A stretch of DNA of 64,000 nt, taken from NCBI RefSeq assembly GCF_001717465.1, contig NZ_CP017074.1, positions 2,632,873 to 2,696,872 on the forward strand, given 5' to 3'. This DNA comes from Luteimonas sp. JM171. Its GTDB lineage: Bacteria > Pseudomonadota > Gammaproteobacteria > Xanthomonadales > Xanthomonadaceae. The position numbers were made by a program, and so were the translations under genes. The number at the start of each line of letters is the position of its first letter. The stretch's first letter is position 1. The notes beneath the pieces were generated by a model, which made no database searches, was not told the DNA's origin, and worked only from the letters and a program-made list of their open reading frames with translations. Positions 1 to 8,456 of this stretch are shown here, in pieces.

Positions 1-458
1 ACGCCAGGTCCGCGGAGCTGGGTGTCGTGGCCGAAGCCGGCGCCGACGGCGTCGTCGAAGTGTCATCGTTCCAGGCGGGCGACACCGCGATCGACTTCGA
101 GATCACGGGTGCGACGGAAGCCTTTTCGGCTCCCACCTCCGAAACCTTCCTCGCTGACGTGGACATCTCTTCCTTTGCCGGTGCCCAGCAGGCCATCGCA
201 ATCATGGACAGCGCCTTGGGCACCGTGAACGATGCCCGCGCCGACTTGGGCGCCGTGCAGAACCGCTTCAGCTCGGTCGTGGCGAACCTGCAGACCAGCT
301 CCGAGAACCTCTCGGCCTCGCGCAGCCGCATCATGGACACCGACTTCGCCAAGGAAACCGCGGAGCTGTCGCGCACGCAGATCCTGCAGCAGGCCGGTAC
401 CGCCATGCTGGCCCAGGCCAACCAGATCCCGCAGAACGTCCTCAGCCTCCTGCGCTGA
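1..458 (+). CDS. fliC: Flagellin, C-terminal part (5' end outside window)
   Basis: The last 151 codons of a flagellin, the subunit of the flagellar filament exported by the type III flagellar apparatus. The reading frame is open from base 3, so the start lies upstream of the window. The end shows the classical flagellin C-terminal D0/D1 helix: a [12 protein letters not shown] segment, then an [14 protein letters not shown] stretch and the terminal [12 protein letters not shown]. These residues pack the filament core and are the most conserved part of the family. The gene is followed by a strong terminator and then by the convergent ycgR-like gene; fliD, fliS and the rest of the flagellar locus follow, which fits the polar flagellum order of pseudomonads and xanthomonads. 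Confidence 0.95.
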   Translation, partial: ARSAELGVVAEAGADGVVEVSSFQAGDTAIDFEITGATEAFSAPTSETFLADVDISSFAGAQQAIAIMDSALGTVNDARADLGAVQNRFSSVVANLQTSSENLSASRSRIMDTDFAKETAELSRTQILQQAGTAMLAQANQIPQNVLSLLR

Positions 459-500
459 TCCCTGCGGACCACGCCCGGGACCCAGGTCCCGGGCAGCACC

Positions 501-536
501 AAAGAAACCCCCGGCGATTGCCGGGGGTTTCTTTTT
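501..536 (+). terminator. Bidirectional intrinsic terminator after flagellin
   Basis: A long perfect hairpin: arm AAAGAAACCCCCGGC, loop GATT, arm GCCGGGGGTTTCTTT, followed by more T residues. The reverse complement also ends in a T-rich arm, so it can stop transcription both from fliC (plus) and from the convergent ycgR-like gene (minus). Confidence 0.9.
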
Positions 537-563
537 GCTCACTGGTTGAAAACGGTGAAACCC

Positions 564-1325
564 TCAGGACTGTCCGTTCAACCTGGCCAGGCGCTGGCGC
601 TCGATGCGGAAGATGTGGCGCTGGATCATGGCGTCCGCGCCGCGGGGCAGCCCGGCGAACTTCAGGCCCGCCCGTTGCTGCGGCTGGCCGTCGGCGCGGG
701 TGCGGGTGACCAGGCTGCACACGATCAGCTGGACCTCGATGCGCTCGCCGTCCGGCAGTTCCAGCGCGCAGCCGGGGTAGCGGCGCTGCAGTTCCAGCAC
801 CTGGTCCTCCTGCGGCAGCAGCACCGCGATGCCCCCGGCGCTGATGTCGGTGACACGCCAGCGAAGCGGTTCACCGCCGTCGGGGGCGGGGAAGATGCAC
901 CACGGCGACTCGTTCACCGGGGTTTCCAGCCGGTAGAACTCACGTCGCTGCAGGTGATGCAGCGACGCAGGCAGCGCGGCGCGGAAGGCCACGCACTCCT
1001 GCTCCAGCGTCCGCTGCGGATGTTCCACGCGGAAACGCACCTGCACCCGGTCCACCTGGGCCAGGCACAGCCAGTAGCCGGCGTCCCCGGCACGCTGGTT
1101 GACCGAGGGGATCGGGCTGCCGTCGAGCAACAGGCCGTCTTCATCCACCTCGAGCACCGCACTGGGAAACGACTGCCCGCTTCCATCCGGATGGGCGGTG
1201 AGCGCGGTGCGCTGGTCGGCCAGGGATTGCAGCAGCATGCGGATCTGGCGTGGATCGCGCACGAGGAACTTTTCGTCCTCGCTGGCCGCGTCGCTTGGGC
1301 CGGTGGTTCGCATGGTGCTGGGCAT
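564..1325 (-). CDS. ycgR: YcgR-like flagellar brake protein (PilZ domain, c-di-GMP receptor)
   Basis: A 253-residue protein with an N-terminal YcgR-type domain (about 20-120) and a C-terminal PilZ domain. Both c-di-GMP binding motifs are visible: RxxxR at R128-R132 (RREFYR) and DxSxxG at D160-G165 (DISAGG). In enterobacteria YcgR binds c-di-GMP and then slows the motor by contacting the switch or stator. The start at 1325 is chosen because an AGGA lies seven bases before it; a longer frame extends to 1448 without a better signal. It is convergent with fliC and divergent from fliD, and a FliA-type promoter lies upstream on its own strand (1409-1435), which would make the brake a late flagellar gene. 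Confidence 0.88.
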   Translation of the reverse strand: MPSTMRTTGPSDAASEDEKFLVRDPRQIRMLLQSLADQRTALTAHPDGSGQSFPSAVLEVDEDGLLLDGSPIPSVNQRAGDAGYWLCLAQVDRVQVRFRVEHPQRTLEQECVAFRAALPASLHHLQRREFYRLETPVNESPWCIFPAPDGGEPLRWRVTDISAGGIAVLLPQEDQVLELQRRYPGCALELPDGERIEVQLIVCSLVTRTRADGQPQQRAGLKFAGLPRGADAMIQRHIFRIERQRLARLNGQS

Positions 1326-1408
1326 GGGAAAGTCCTGGTCGACGATGGCTGCCAAGCCCGGCCGCCGCGCAGCAGCCACGCGCGAGCCGGCCGGGAGGCC
1401 TTGGGATA

Positions 1409-1435
1409 CCAACGGCCGGTGACGGCGGATCTTGA
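1409..1435 (-). promoter_or_regulatory. FliA (sigma-28) promoter for ycgR-like gene
   Basis: On the minus strand TCAAGATC (1435-1428), 11 bases, then GCCGTTGG (1416-1409), close to the sigma-28 pattern TAAAGTTT-N11-GCCGATAA. The gene starts about 80 bases downstream. The -10 is the weakest of the set, so this is a moderate call. Confidence 0.5.
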
Positions 1436-1479
1436 GGCCCGCTTCCACCCGGGCATGTTTCTTGCAGCGCCCCGTGGGC

Positions 1480-1506
1480 TCAAGAGTGACGGCCGCATGC
1501 CGTTAA
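1480..1506 (+). promoter_or_regulatory. FliA (sigma-28) promoter for fliD
   Basis: TCAAGAGT (1480-1487), 11 bases, GCCGTTAA (1499-1506). It matches TAAAGTTT-N11-GCCGATAA in spacing and in most positions, and lies 62 bases before the fliD ATG. It sits back to back with the minus-strand site for ycgR. Confidence 0.75.
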
Positions 1507-1567
1507 GGACCGTGGGCGCGGCGCATTTGCATACCGCGCCCCCTGCAGGCGCGACTGAGGATTGCAC

Positions 1568-2959
1568 ATGGCGGATTATTCATTCGGATACGGCGGCATC
1601 GGATCAGGGCTGGACATCAGCACGATGGTGAGCCAGCTCGTGGCCGCCGATCGCGCGCCGCAGGACGCACGGCTGAACAAGCTGGAGGCAACCGCCAAGT
1701 TCAAGCTGTCGGCGCTGGGCAGCATCAGCTCGGCCTTCAGCACCCTCAAGGACAGGCTGGATACGCTGCAGAAGCCGGATGCGCTGGCCGCCCGCAAGGT
1801 GGAGGCGATTGCCAGCGGCGGCTCAAGGGATTCCGCCACGTCTCCGGTCACCGCCTCCGCCGGGGGCAGCACCCCCGCCGGGCGCTACGAGATCGAGGTC
1901 CACGCGCTGGCCACGGCGCACAAGCTGGTCGGCGCCGGAACGCCCGCGGATACGGTGTTCGGCGCGGGGACCCTGCGCCTGGAAACCGGTGGCGAATCCA
2001 TCGACATCGCGATCGCGGAAGGCGCGAGCCTCGCCGACCTGCGCAGCGCCATCAACGAGGCAGCGGCGCGGCACGGCATCCAGGCCACGGTGCTGACCTC
2101 CGACGACGGCCTGCACCTGTCGATTGCCGGAACCAGGGCCGGTGCCGACCACGCCATTTCGCTCACCGTCACGGACGGCGGCGCCGGGCTGCATGCCCTG
2201 GTCGACGGGCTCGAGGAGCGCTCTGCCGCCGCAGATGCGCGGGTGTCGATCGACGGCCTGCACGTCACCAGCAGCGGCAACACGATCACCGACGCCGTCC
2301 CCGGACTCACCCTCCAGCTGCGGCAGACCGGCGAGGCCACCGTGGAGGTCAGCGCGGACCCGGCCGCCAGCCGCGCGGCGGTGCAGGGTTTCGTTGACGC
2401 CTACAACGGCGCACTCAAGGCCATCTCCAGCGCGACCTCGTACGACGTCGAGACCCAGGCGCCCTCCGCGCTCACCGGCGACGCCCAGGTGCGCGGCGCC
2501 GCGGCCCACCTGCGCAGTGCGATGGGCGAGATCCTCGCCGATCTGGCCGAACAGGGACTGGACGCCAGGACCCTCGGCCTGCAGACCCGCGGCTTCCCCG
2601 CCGCCGACGGCACCCTGGTGCTTGACGCCACGGCCTTCGACGCTGCCATGCGCGAGAACGCCGCGGCCGTGACCGCGGCATTCACCGGGCCTGATGGGGC
2701 GGCGGCGCGCCTGGGCGCCGTTGTGGCCGGTTACGTCGGCAGCGACGGCGCGTTCACCACCCGCAACGAAGGCCTCAACGCCCAGATCAAGGACGTCGCG
2801 CAGCGCCGCGAGGCCCTCGACACCCGCATGGAAAACGTTGCCCGGCGTTACCAGTCGCAGTTCGTCGCGCTGGACACGCTGATGGCGCAGATGACCACCA
2901 CCAGCAGCTACCTGGCCCAGCAGATCAACATGCTGTCGATGCAGGCCCAGGCAGGCTGA
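1568..2959 (+). CDS. fliD: Flagellar hook-associated protein 2, filament cap
   Basis: FliD, 463 residues, caps the growing filament and helps flagellin fold at the tip. The N-terminal motif YGGIGSGLDISTMVSQLV followed by a heptad-rich stretch, and the C-terminal coiled coil ending in SSYLAQQINMLSMQ, are characteristic of the family, as is the length. ATG at 1568 is used rather than the TTG two codons earlier because GAGGA lies just upstream. A FliA-type promoter precedes the gene, and fliS follows after 17 bases, so fliD, fliS, the FliT-like gene and the PilZ gene are probably one operon. Confidence 0.96.
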   Translation: MADYSFGYGGIGSGLDISTMVSQLVAADRAPQDARLNKLEATAKFKLSALGSISSAFSTLKDRLDTLQKPDALAARKVEAIASGGSRDSATSPVTASAGGSTPAGRYEIEVHALATAHKLVGAGTPADTVFGAGTLRLETGGESIDIAIAEGASLADLRSAINEAAARHGIQATVLTSDDGLHLSIAGTRAGADHAISLTVTDGGAGLHALVDGLEERSAAADARVSIDGLHVTSSGNTITDAVPGLTLQLRQTGEATVEVSADPAASRAAVQGFVDAYNGALKAISSATSYDVETQAPSALTGDAQVRGAAAHLRSAMGEILADLAEQGLDARTLGLQTRGFPAADGTLVLDATAFDAAMRENAAAVTAAFTGPDGAAARLGAVVAGYVGSDGAFTTRNEGLNAQIKDVAQRREALDTRMENVARRYQSQFVALDTLMAQMTTTSSYLAQQINMLSMQAQAG

Positions 2960-2976
2960 CCGCAAGGAGCCCGAAC

Positions 2977-3393
2977 ATGATGTCCCGACCCAGCGCAGAG
3001 CATTACCGCCAGGCCCAGATCGAGGGCGCGGTGATGAACGCGGACCCGCACCGCCTGGTGTCGCTGCTGCTGACCGGCGCCTGCGACCGCATCCGCCTGG
3101 CAGGCGCGTGCCTGGCCCGCGGCGACCAGGCCCGCAAGGGCAAGGCGATCGGCGAGGCCTGTGCGATCGTCGGCCACCTCAGCGGCTCGCTGGACCACGA
3201 GGCCGGGGGCGAGGTCGCCGCCAACCTCGCGTCGCTGTACGACTATGTGTCGCGGCGCCTGACCGAAGCCAACCTCCACAACGACGGCACCGCCCTCGAG
3301 GAATCCCTGGACCTGCTGGGTGAGGTCGGCGCCGCATGGGAGGCCATCGCCCCGGCCCGCGAGGCCACGGTGGCAGACGGAGCGCAGGCATGA
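2977..3393 (+). CDS. fliS: Flagellin export chaperone FliS
   Basis: A 138-residue helical protein of the FliS family, which binds the flagellin C-terminus in the cytoplasm to stop premature polymerisation and to target it for export. The N-terminal YRQAQIEGAVMNADPHRLVSLLLTGA segment (broken here only by description) carries the family signature of a Tyr-rich start followed by the P-x-x-L-V-x-L-L helix. AAGGAG lies about eight bases before the ATG. Its stop overlaps the start of the next gene by four bases. Placement straight after fliD is typical. Confidence 0.93.
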   Translation: MMSRPSAEHYRQAQIEGAVMNADPHRLVSLLLTGACDRIRLAGACLARGDQARKGKAIGEACAIVGHLSGSLDHEAGGEVAANLASLYDYVSRRLTEANLHNDGTALEESLDLLGEVGAAWEAIAPAREATVADGAQA

Positions 3394-3689
3394 GCGGGGC
3401 GGCGCTGGCAGATCTGCGCGACCGGCTCGGCCAGCTCGGCAAGGCCCTGGACGCCGGCGACCTTGGCTGGGCCGCCCAGCTCACCACCGGCTACGACATT
3501 GCCCTGCGGCGCTACGTGGAAGGCTGTGGCCCAACCTCCATCCCTGCCCTGCAGGACCTGCTGCGCATGCAGAACAGCCTGCTGGCACGAATGGAAGCAC
3601 AGCACGCGGCCACCGGCGGGGAGCTGCGCCGGCTGCACCAGGCGGATGCGGCATCGCGGGCCTATACGGCGGCGGGGTCCGCCCGGTGA
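3390..3689 (+). CDS. FliT-like small flagellar protein
   Basis: A 99-residue, mostly helical protein translated from an ATG that overlaps the fliS stop (ATGA). FliT is the export chaperone of FliD and in many bacteria lies straight after fliS with this size. The sequence here has no strong motif that I can identify: an amphipathic N-terminal half (ALADLRDRLGQLGKALDAGD) and a second helix rich in Gln, Arg and Glu. The assignment therefore rests on position, size and helical character. Its stop overlaps the GTG start of the PilZ gene. Confidence 0.6.
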   Translation: MSGAALADLRDRLGQLGKALDAGDLGWAAQLTTGYDIALRRYVEGCGPTSIPALQDLLRMQNSLLARMEAQHAATGGELRRLHQADAASRAYTAAGSAR

Positions 3690-4237
3690 GCGCGGAGGAC
3701 GCCGAGCGGCGGCTGTTCGCGGAAACGCTGAGCTGCGAGCTCGAGCTGCCCGTGGAGGTATCGGCCTCGGACCACCGCGGCCGCCAGGCGCAGGCGGCCA
3801 CGCTGCTGTCCAGCCTTGCCCAACTGGAAGACCTGCGCAAGGACGACGGCGAGGACCATGGCGACCTGCCGCTGCTGGCGCAGCGGATGGATGCCAAACT
3901 CGACCTCATCCTCGCCCTGCTCGGCCGGCTTGCCAGCCGCGACGGCGCGATGGCGGCCCGGCCGCTGCGCTGGTCCCGGCACGGCCTGCGGATCGATTTC
4001 CAGGACGCGCTGCCTCCTCTGCCCCTTCACGCACCGGTGGTGCTGCGCCTGCAGCCGGCCGAATGGCTGCCCGACCACCTGGAGCTGCCGGCAGTGGTGC
4101 TTGAACAGGTGGAAATGGCCCGCGGCGGCCGGCTGTGGCTGGGCTTTTCCGACCTGCGGCCGGACCTGTCCGAAGCCATGGACCGGCACCTGTTCCGCCT
4201 CCACCGCCGCCAGATCGCGGAGCAACGCCGGCGCTGA
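3686..4237 (+). CDS. Atypical PilZ-domain protein (tPilZ-like c-di-GMP receptor family)
   Basis: A 183-residue protein with GTG start overlapping the previous stop. An N-terminal region of about 80 residues (including SSLAQLEDLRKDD and LPLLAQRMDAKLDLILALLGRL) looks like a heptad-repeat helix; the C-terminal half is a beta-rich PilZ-like domain with WSRHGLRIDF and VVLRLQPAEWLP followed by a basic C-terminal helix (HLFRLHRRQIAEQRRR). This resembles the noncanonical tetrameric PilZ proteins described in Xanthomonas campestris, which lack the RxxxR/DxSxxG pair. I see no RxxxR motif, so direct c-di-GMP binding is uncertain. It closes the fliD operon. Confidence 0.7.
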   Translation: MSAEDAERRLFAETLSCELELPVEVSASDHRGRQAQAATLLSSLAQLEDLRKDDGEDHGDLPLLAQRMDAKLDLILALLGRLASRDGAMAARPLRWSRHGLRIDFQDALPPLPLHAPVVLRLQPAEWLPDHLELPAVVLEQVEMARGGRLWLGFSDLRPDLSEAMDRHLFRLHRRQIAEQRRR

Positions 4238-4295
4238 GCGCCGCGTTTCGCGTATTCTGGGCCCCGGAATTGACGGCCCGGGGAGACCACGCAGG

Positions 4296-4928
4296 GTGCG
4301 CGTGCTGATTGTCGACGACCATACCTTCGTGCGCGCCGGGCTGGTGCGGCTGCTCGAGGGCTTCGACGGCGTCGAGGTGTGCGCTGACGCGAGCCAGGCC
4401 GACGAAGCGCTCGACCTGAGCCTGATCCACCGCCCCGACCTGATCCTGATGGACCTGTCCCTGCCCGGCCGCAACGGGCTGGAGGCCATGGTCGCGATCC
4501 TCGCCGAACTGCCCCACACGCGGGTGCTGATGATGTCGATGCACGATGACCCGATGCACGTGCGGGCGGCCCTGGAACGCGGGGCCGCGGGCTTCATCGT
4601 CAAGGATGCAGCGCCCCTGGAACTGGAGCTGGCGCTGCGCACGGCAGCCGACGGCGGCACCTTCGTCAGCCCGCGGCTTTCTTCGCGGATGATGGCGCCC
4701 ATGCTGGGCCTGGGGAAGGCCGGTGGCGTGGACGCCCTCTCGCCCCGCCAGCGGCAGATCCTGGGGATGATCGGCAGCGGCCTGGGCAACAAGGAAATCG
4801 GTGCCGAACTGGGCATCAGCGTCAAGACGGTGGAAACCCACCGCGCCCGCATGATGGAGGCCCTGGGCTGCCGGCGGGCCACCGAACTGGTCCTGTTGGC
4901 GGCCCGGCACGCCCGTCCCGGCGAATGA
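4296..4928 (+). CDS. NarL/FixJ-family response regulator (REC + LuxR HTH)
   Basis: A 210-residue two-domain response regulator. The receiver (about 1-120) has the acidic pair DD at 7-8, phosphoacceptor D53 (LILMDLSLPG) and the lysine of FIVKD. The LuxR-type helix-turn-helix (about 145-200) reads LSPRQRQILGMIGSGLGNKE and then a GISVKTVETHRARMM recognition segment. The start is a GTG at 4296 just before RVLIVDD; there is no better codon in frame. No histidine kinase is adjacent. It lies between the fliD operon and rpoN, a position held by a similar regulator in xanthomonad flagellar loci, so a role in flagellar or c-di-GMP regulation is likely but not shown. Confidence 0.85.
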   Translation: MRVLIVDDHTFVRAGLVRLLEGFDGVEVCADASQADEALDLSLIHRPDLILMDLSLPGRNGLEAMVAILAELPHTRVLMMSMHDDPMHVRAALERGAAGFIVKDAAPLELELALRTAADGGTFVSPRLSSRMMAPMLGLGKAGGVDALSPRQRQILGMIGSGLGNKEIGAELGISVKTVETHRARMMEALGCRRATELVLLAARHARPGE

Positions 4929-4975
4929 CCGCGACGGCGCCATGACGCAGGTCAAGCGCGCGCCAGCGACGCTGT

Positions 4976-5030
4976 AGGGGTTTCCCCGACATGCGTAGGG
5001 CCGGCCCCTCACCCGGCCGGGAAACCCCCG
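4976..5030. repeat. Spaced inverted repeat upstream of rpoN
   Basis: AGGGGTTTCCCC (4976-4987) and GGGAAACCCCCG (5019-5030) are near-perfect inverted copies about 31 bases apart, with a second GC-rich palindrome (GGGCCGGCCC) between them. There is no T run, so it is not a clear terminator. It could be an operator or an RNA structure in the rpoN leader. Confidence 0.4.
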
Positions 5031-5096
5031 ATAGCAGAACCGTCACGCGGCCTTCACGATATCTCCACGCGCCATCAGACCGGCGCAGGGAGCAGG

Positions 5097-6512
5097 ATGA
5101 TGAAGCAGACCGCCAGTACGTCGATGCAGATGGGCCAGCAGCTCAACCTGACGCCGCAGCTGCTGCAGTCAATCCGCCTTCTGCAATTCAACGCGCTGGA
5201 GCTGGAGCAGGAAATCCGCCGGGTCCTGGAGCTCAACCCGCTGCTGGAGATCGAAGAGGAGCCTGAGGCCGCGCCGGCCTCCGCGGAGACCGATCCCGCC
5301 ACCGAAACCGCGGCCTTCGACGAGCTGCCCGAACCGTCCATGTGGGATACCCCGGGCGCCAGCTGGCACGACGGGATGGACGATGGCATGCAGCGAATCG
5401 CCGACGGCGGGTCGACCGACCCGATGCTGCGCATCCTCGAAGCGGCGGCCCTCGAGCTGCCCGCCGCCGACCTGGAGATCGCGGCCTTCTGGCTGGAACA
5501 CTGCGACGATGCCGGCTACCTGTCCGCGCCCCTGGCGGCGCTGACCCTGCGCGCCTGCGCCAGGTTCGATCGCCCGGCCGCCGATATCGAGCGCGTCCGC
5601 CAGTGCCTGCTGGCCGGCGACCCGGCGGGCGTGGCGGCGCAGGACCTGCGCGAATGCCTTTCCGCCCAGCTGGCCGCCCTGCCCGCCCCCGTGGCCGGCC
5701 GGCCGCTGGCCAGCGCCATCGTTGATTCGGGCCTGGACCTCCTGGCCACGCACGACCTGGCCGCGCTCGCGCTGCGGCTCCAGCGCGAGGAGGACGACGT
5801 TGCCGAAGCCGTGCGCCTGATCCTGTCGCTGGACCCGCGGCCTGCCGAAGCCGCGGCCCCGCAGGCCCGGAATGCCGTGATCCCCGACGTGGTCGTCTGG
5901 CACGCCGACGGCAGCTGGCGGGTGGCCCTCAACCGCGCCAACGCGCCCAGGGTGTCGATCAATGCCGGCTACGAGCGCGCCCTGGCCGAAGCCGGCAACG
6001 GCGCCGCCAGTGCCCCCATGCGTGAAATGCTGCAGGAAGCCCGCTGGTTCACCCGCGGCCTGTCCATGCGCTACGACACCCTGCTGCGCACCGCGCGGGT
6101 GATCGTGGAGCGCCAGAGCGCCTTCCTGCAACGCGGCGAGGAGGCCCTCGCTCCGCTCACCCTCAAGGAAGTCGCCGACGCGATCGGGATGCACGAGTCC
6201 ACCGTCTCGCGCATCACCACCGGCAAGTACCTGCAGACCCCGCGCGGCACCATCGAGATGAAGCGCTTCTTCGGCGTGCGGCTGGAGGGCGCCAGCGTCT
6301 CCGGCAGCGCCGTGCGTGCCATGGTCAAGCGGCTGATCGACGCCGAGCCGCCGCAGCGCCCGCTGGCCGACGAGGCCATCGCCACCCTGCTCGCGCGCCG
6401 CGGCATCCGCATCGCCCGGCGCACGGTGGCCAAGTACCGTGAACAGATGGATATCGCCCCGGCGCGCGCGCGCCGCCGGGCCGCGTCCCCTTCCCTGGCG
6501 CGCACCGGCTGA
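5097..6512 (+). CDS. rpoN: RNA polymerase sigma-54 factor
   Basis: RpoN, 471 residues, directs RNA polymerase to -24/-12 promoters and needs an AAA+ activator such as FleQ. Region I is the Gln/Leu-rich N-terminus (LTPQLLQSIRLLQFNALELE and then IRRVLELNPLLE), followed by an acidic region II, the core-binding domain and the C-terminal DNA-binding part with the HTH (ADAIGMHESTVSRITTGKYL) and an RpoN-box segment near the end (ARRTVAKYREQ). GGGAG precedes two successive ATG codons (5097, 5100). Some xanthomonads carry two rpoN genes and the copy inside the flagellar locus (rpoN2) is the motility one; this copy sits in that place. -24/-12 sites are present before fliE, fliL and flhB. Confidence 0.96.
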   Translation: MMKQTASTSMQMGQQLNLTPQLLQSIRLLQFNALELEQEIRRVLELNPLLEIEEEPEAAPASAETDPATETAAFDELPEPSMWDTPGASWHDGMDDGMQRIADGGSTDPMLRILEAAALELPAADLEIAAFWLEHCDDAGYLSAPLAALTLRACARFDRPAADIERVRQCLLAGDPAGVAAQDLRECLSAQLAALPAPVAGRPLASAIVDSGLDLLATHDLAALALRLQREEDDVAEAVRLILSLDPRPAEAAAPQARNAVIPDVVVWHADGSWRVALNRANAPRVSINAGYERALAEAGNGAASAPMREMLQEARWFTRGLSMRYDTLLRTARVIVERQSAFLQRGEEALAPLTLKEVADAIGMHESTVSRITTGKYLQTPRGTIEMKRFFGVRLEGASVSGSAVRAMVKRLIDAEPPQRPLADEAIATLLARRGIRIARRTVAKYREQMDIAPARARRRAASPSLARTG

Positions 6513-6522
6513 GGAGCCACCC

Positions 6523-6912
6523 ATGGACCCGATCACCGTCCTCCTGGTCGACGACCACGAAGGCTTCATCAACGCGGCCATGCGCCACTTCCGCAAGGTG
6601 GAGTGGCTCAGGGTGGTTGGCACCGCGGCCAACGGCCTGGAGGCGATCGAACGCTCGGACGCCCTGCGTCCGCGCGTGGTCCTGATGGACCTGGCCATGC
6701 CGGAGATGGGAGGCCTGCAGGCCACCCGCCTGATCAAGGCGCAGGACGATCCGCCCTACATCGTCATCGCCAGCCATTTCGACGACGCCGAGCACCGCGA
6801 ACACGCCACCCGCGCCGGCGCCGACAATTTCGTCAGCAAGCTGTCCTACGTGCAGGAAGTGATGCAGATCCTGGAAACGCTGCACCGGGACGGGCAGGAG
6901 CAAACCTCATGA
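6523..6912 (+). CDS. Single-domain response regulator (receiver only)
   Basis: A 129-residue stand-alone receiver domain with the DD pair at 10-11, phosphoacceptor D56 ([10 protein letters not shown]), a Ser in the switch position (IVIASHF) and the conserved lysine (FVSKLS). It has no output domain. GAGGAG lies seven bases before the ATG, ten bases after the rpoN stop, and its own stop overlaps the fleQ start by four bases, so rpoN, this gene and fleQ look like one operon. The tight coupling to fleQ suggests that it may signal to FleQ or to its kinase, but no partner is visible. Confidence 0.85.
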   Translation: MDPITVLLVDDHEGFINAAMRHFRKVEWLRVVGTAANGLEAIERSDALRPRVVLMDLAMPEMGGLQATRLIKAQDDPPYIVIASHFDDAEHREHATRAGADNFVSKLSYVQEVMQILETLHRDGQEQTS

Positions 6913-8366
6913 GCGAACCGCGCATCCTTGTTCTCGACAGCGATGGCAACCGCGCCGAGCGCCTGTGCACGCTGCTGGAATTCATGGACCTGCGGCCCCG
7001 CTGGGCCGCCGAAACCGCGGAGGTCCCCCTCGCCCGCCACCGCCCGGACGAGTGGATGGCGATCATCGTGGGCTCCATCGACGGTGACACCGGGGCCGGC
7101 AAGTTCTTCAACTGGCTGGGCCAGGGTGGGCTGGCGCCGCCGGTGCTGCTGCTGGACGGCGACCCGGTGGCGTTCGGCGCCGAGCACGGGCTGCACGAGG
7201 CCGGGATCTGGCCGCTGGAATCCCCGCTTCGCCACGCCCAGCTCGAGAACCTGTTGCGGACCGCCAGCCTCAAGCGCATCGACGCCGAGCAGCAGGCAGG
7301 CGCCAGCCAGGGCGGCGGCCCCTCCGGCTCGAGTGAGCCGGTGCTGCGCCTGAGCCGCCTGATCGACCAGGTGGCGCCGTTTGAAACAACGGTGCTCATC
7401 CTGGGCGAATCGGGCACGGGCAAGGAGGTCGCGGCCCGCGCCATCCACCAGCGCTCGCCGCGCCGGGACGGCCCGTTCGTGGCCATCAACTGCGGCGCGA
7501 TCCCGGCCGAACTGCTGGAAAGCGAACTGTTCGGCCATGAGAAGGGCGCCTTCACCGGCGCGCTGTCCGCGCGCAAGGGCCGCTTCGAAATGGCCGAGGG
7601 CGGCACGCTGCTGCTCGACGAGATCGGCGACATGAGCCTGCCGATGCAGGTGAAGCTGCTGCGGGTGCTGCAGGAGCGCTGCTTCGAGCGCGTGGGCGGC
7701 AACCGCTCGATCGAGTGCAACGTGCGCGTGATCGCCGCCACCCACCGCAACCTGGAGGCGCGGATCGGCGAAGGCGAGTTCCGCGAAGACCTGTTCTACC
7801 GCCTCAACGTGTTCCCGATCGAGATCCCGTCCCTGCGCGAGCGCGTCGACGACCTGCCCGAGCTGGTGCGCACCATTGCCGCCCAGCTGGCCCGCAGCGG
7901 CCGCGGCGAGATCCGCTTCGCCGCCGAAACGCTGGACGCCCTGGCCGGCTACCCCTGGCCTGGCAACGTGCGCGAGCTGAGCAACCTGGTGGAACGCCTG
8001 GCGGTGCTCAACCCCGGCGGCCTGGTGCGGGTGCAGGATCTGCCCCAGCGCTATCGGGAGCACCTCGAGGACCGCGCCCCGGCCGCCACGGACCCGGCAT
8101 CGGGAATCCAGGCCAACGCGCCAGCCGCGCCTGCGGACGGTACGGCCGAAGCCGTCGAAGCCCCGGCCGGGATCGCCCTGCCCGACGACGGCCTCGACCT
8201 GCGCGACCACATGGCCCAGATCGAACTGCGGCTGATCCGCGAGGCGCTCGAGCGCACCGACGGCGTGGTGGCGCACGCCGCCCAGTTGCTGGGGCTGCGC
8301 CGCACCACCCTGGCCGAGAAGCTGCGCAAGTACGGCATCGAGCGCGAGCCGGCCCCCGCCCAGTAA
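6909..8366 (+). CDS. fleQ: Sigma-54 dependent flagellar master activator FleQ
   Basis: A 485-residue enhancer-binding protein. It has an N-terminal FleQ-type receiver-like domain (1-125), a central AAA+ domain with Walker A GESGTGKE (166-173), the sigma-54 contact loop GAFTGA (213-218) and Walker B LLLDEIGD, and a Fis-type HTH at the C-terminus ([20 protein letters not shown]). The receiver-like domain lacks a normal phosphoacceptor: the strand reads [10 protein letters not shown]. In Pseudomonas, FleQ binds c-di-GMP through its AAA+ region and is held back by FleN/FlhG; an flhG gene lies at 24221. It should activate the sigma-54 promoters seen before fliE, fliL and flhB. Confidence 0.93.
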   Translation: MSEPRILVLDSDGNRAERLCTLLEFMDLRPRWAAETAEVPLARHRPDEWMAIIVGSIDGDTGAGKFFNWLGQGGLAPPVLLLDGDPVAFGAEHGLHEAGIWPLESPLRHAQLENLLRTASLKRIDAEQQAGASQGGGPSGSSEPVLRLSRLIDQVAPFETTVLILGESGTGKEVAARAIHQRSPRRDGPFVAINCGAIPAELLESELFGHEKGAFTGALSARKGRFEMAEGGTLLLDEIGDMSLPMQVKLLRVLQERCFERVGGNRSIECNVRVIAATHRNLEARIGEGEFREDLFYRLNVFPIEIPSLRERVDDLPELVRTIAAQLARSGRGEIRFAAETLDALAGYPWPGNVRELSNLVERLAVLNPGGLVRVQDLPQRYREHLEDRAPAATDPASGIQANAPAAPADGTAEAVEAPAGIALPDDGLDLRDHMAQIELRLIREALERTDGVVAHAAQLLGLRRTTLAEKLRKYGIEREPAPAQ

Positions 8367-8407
8367 GGCCGGCGGGAAGCGGGCCGCCGGTTCCCTGGCG
8401 GCCGCTG

Positions 8408-8423
8408 CGGCACGCGACTTGCA
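8408..8423 (+). promoter_or_regulatory. Sigma-54 (-24/-12) promoter for fliE
   Basis: CGGCACGCGACTTGCA: GG at 8409-8410, ten bases, GC at 8421-8422, close to TGGCACG-N4-TTGCA. The expected start of transcription is near 8433, which favours the ATG at 8457 over the earlier in-frame ATG at 8430. Confidence 0.8.
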
Positions 8424-8456
8424 TCGTCCTTGCCGGACCTTCCACCCGAGCTACGC

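Noticed and set aside
4951..4977. TCAAGCGC-N11-GCTGTAGG as a FliA promoter for rpoN
   Set aside because: The -35 fits but only three of eight -10 bases do; an early gene such as rpoN is not expected in the sigma-28 class.
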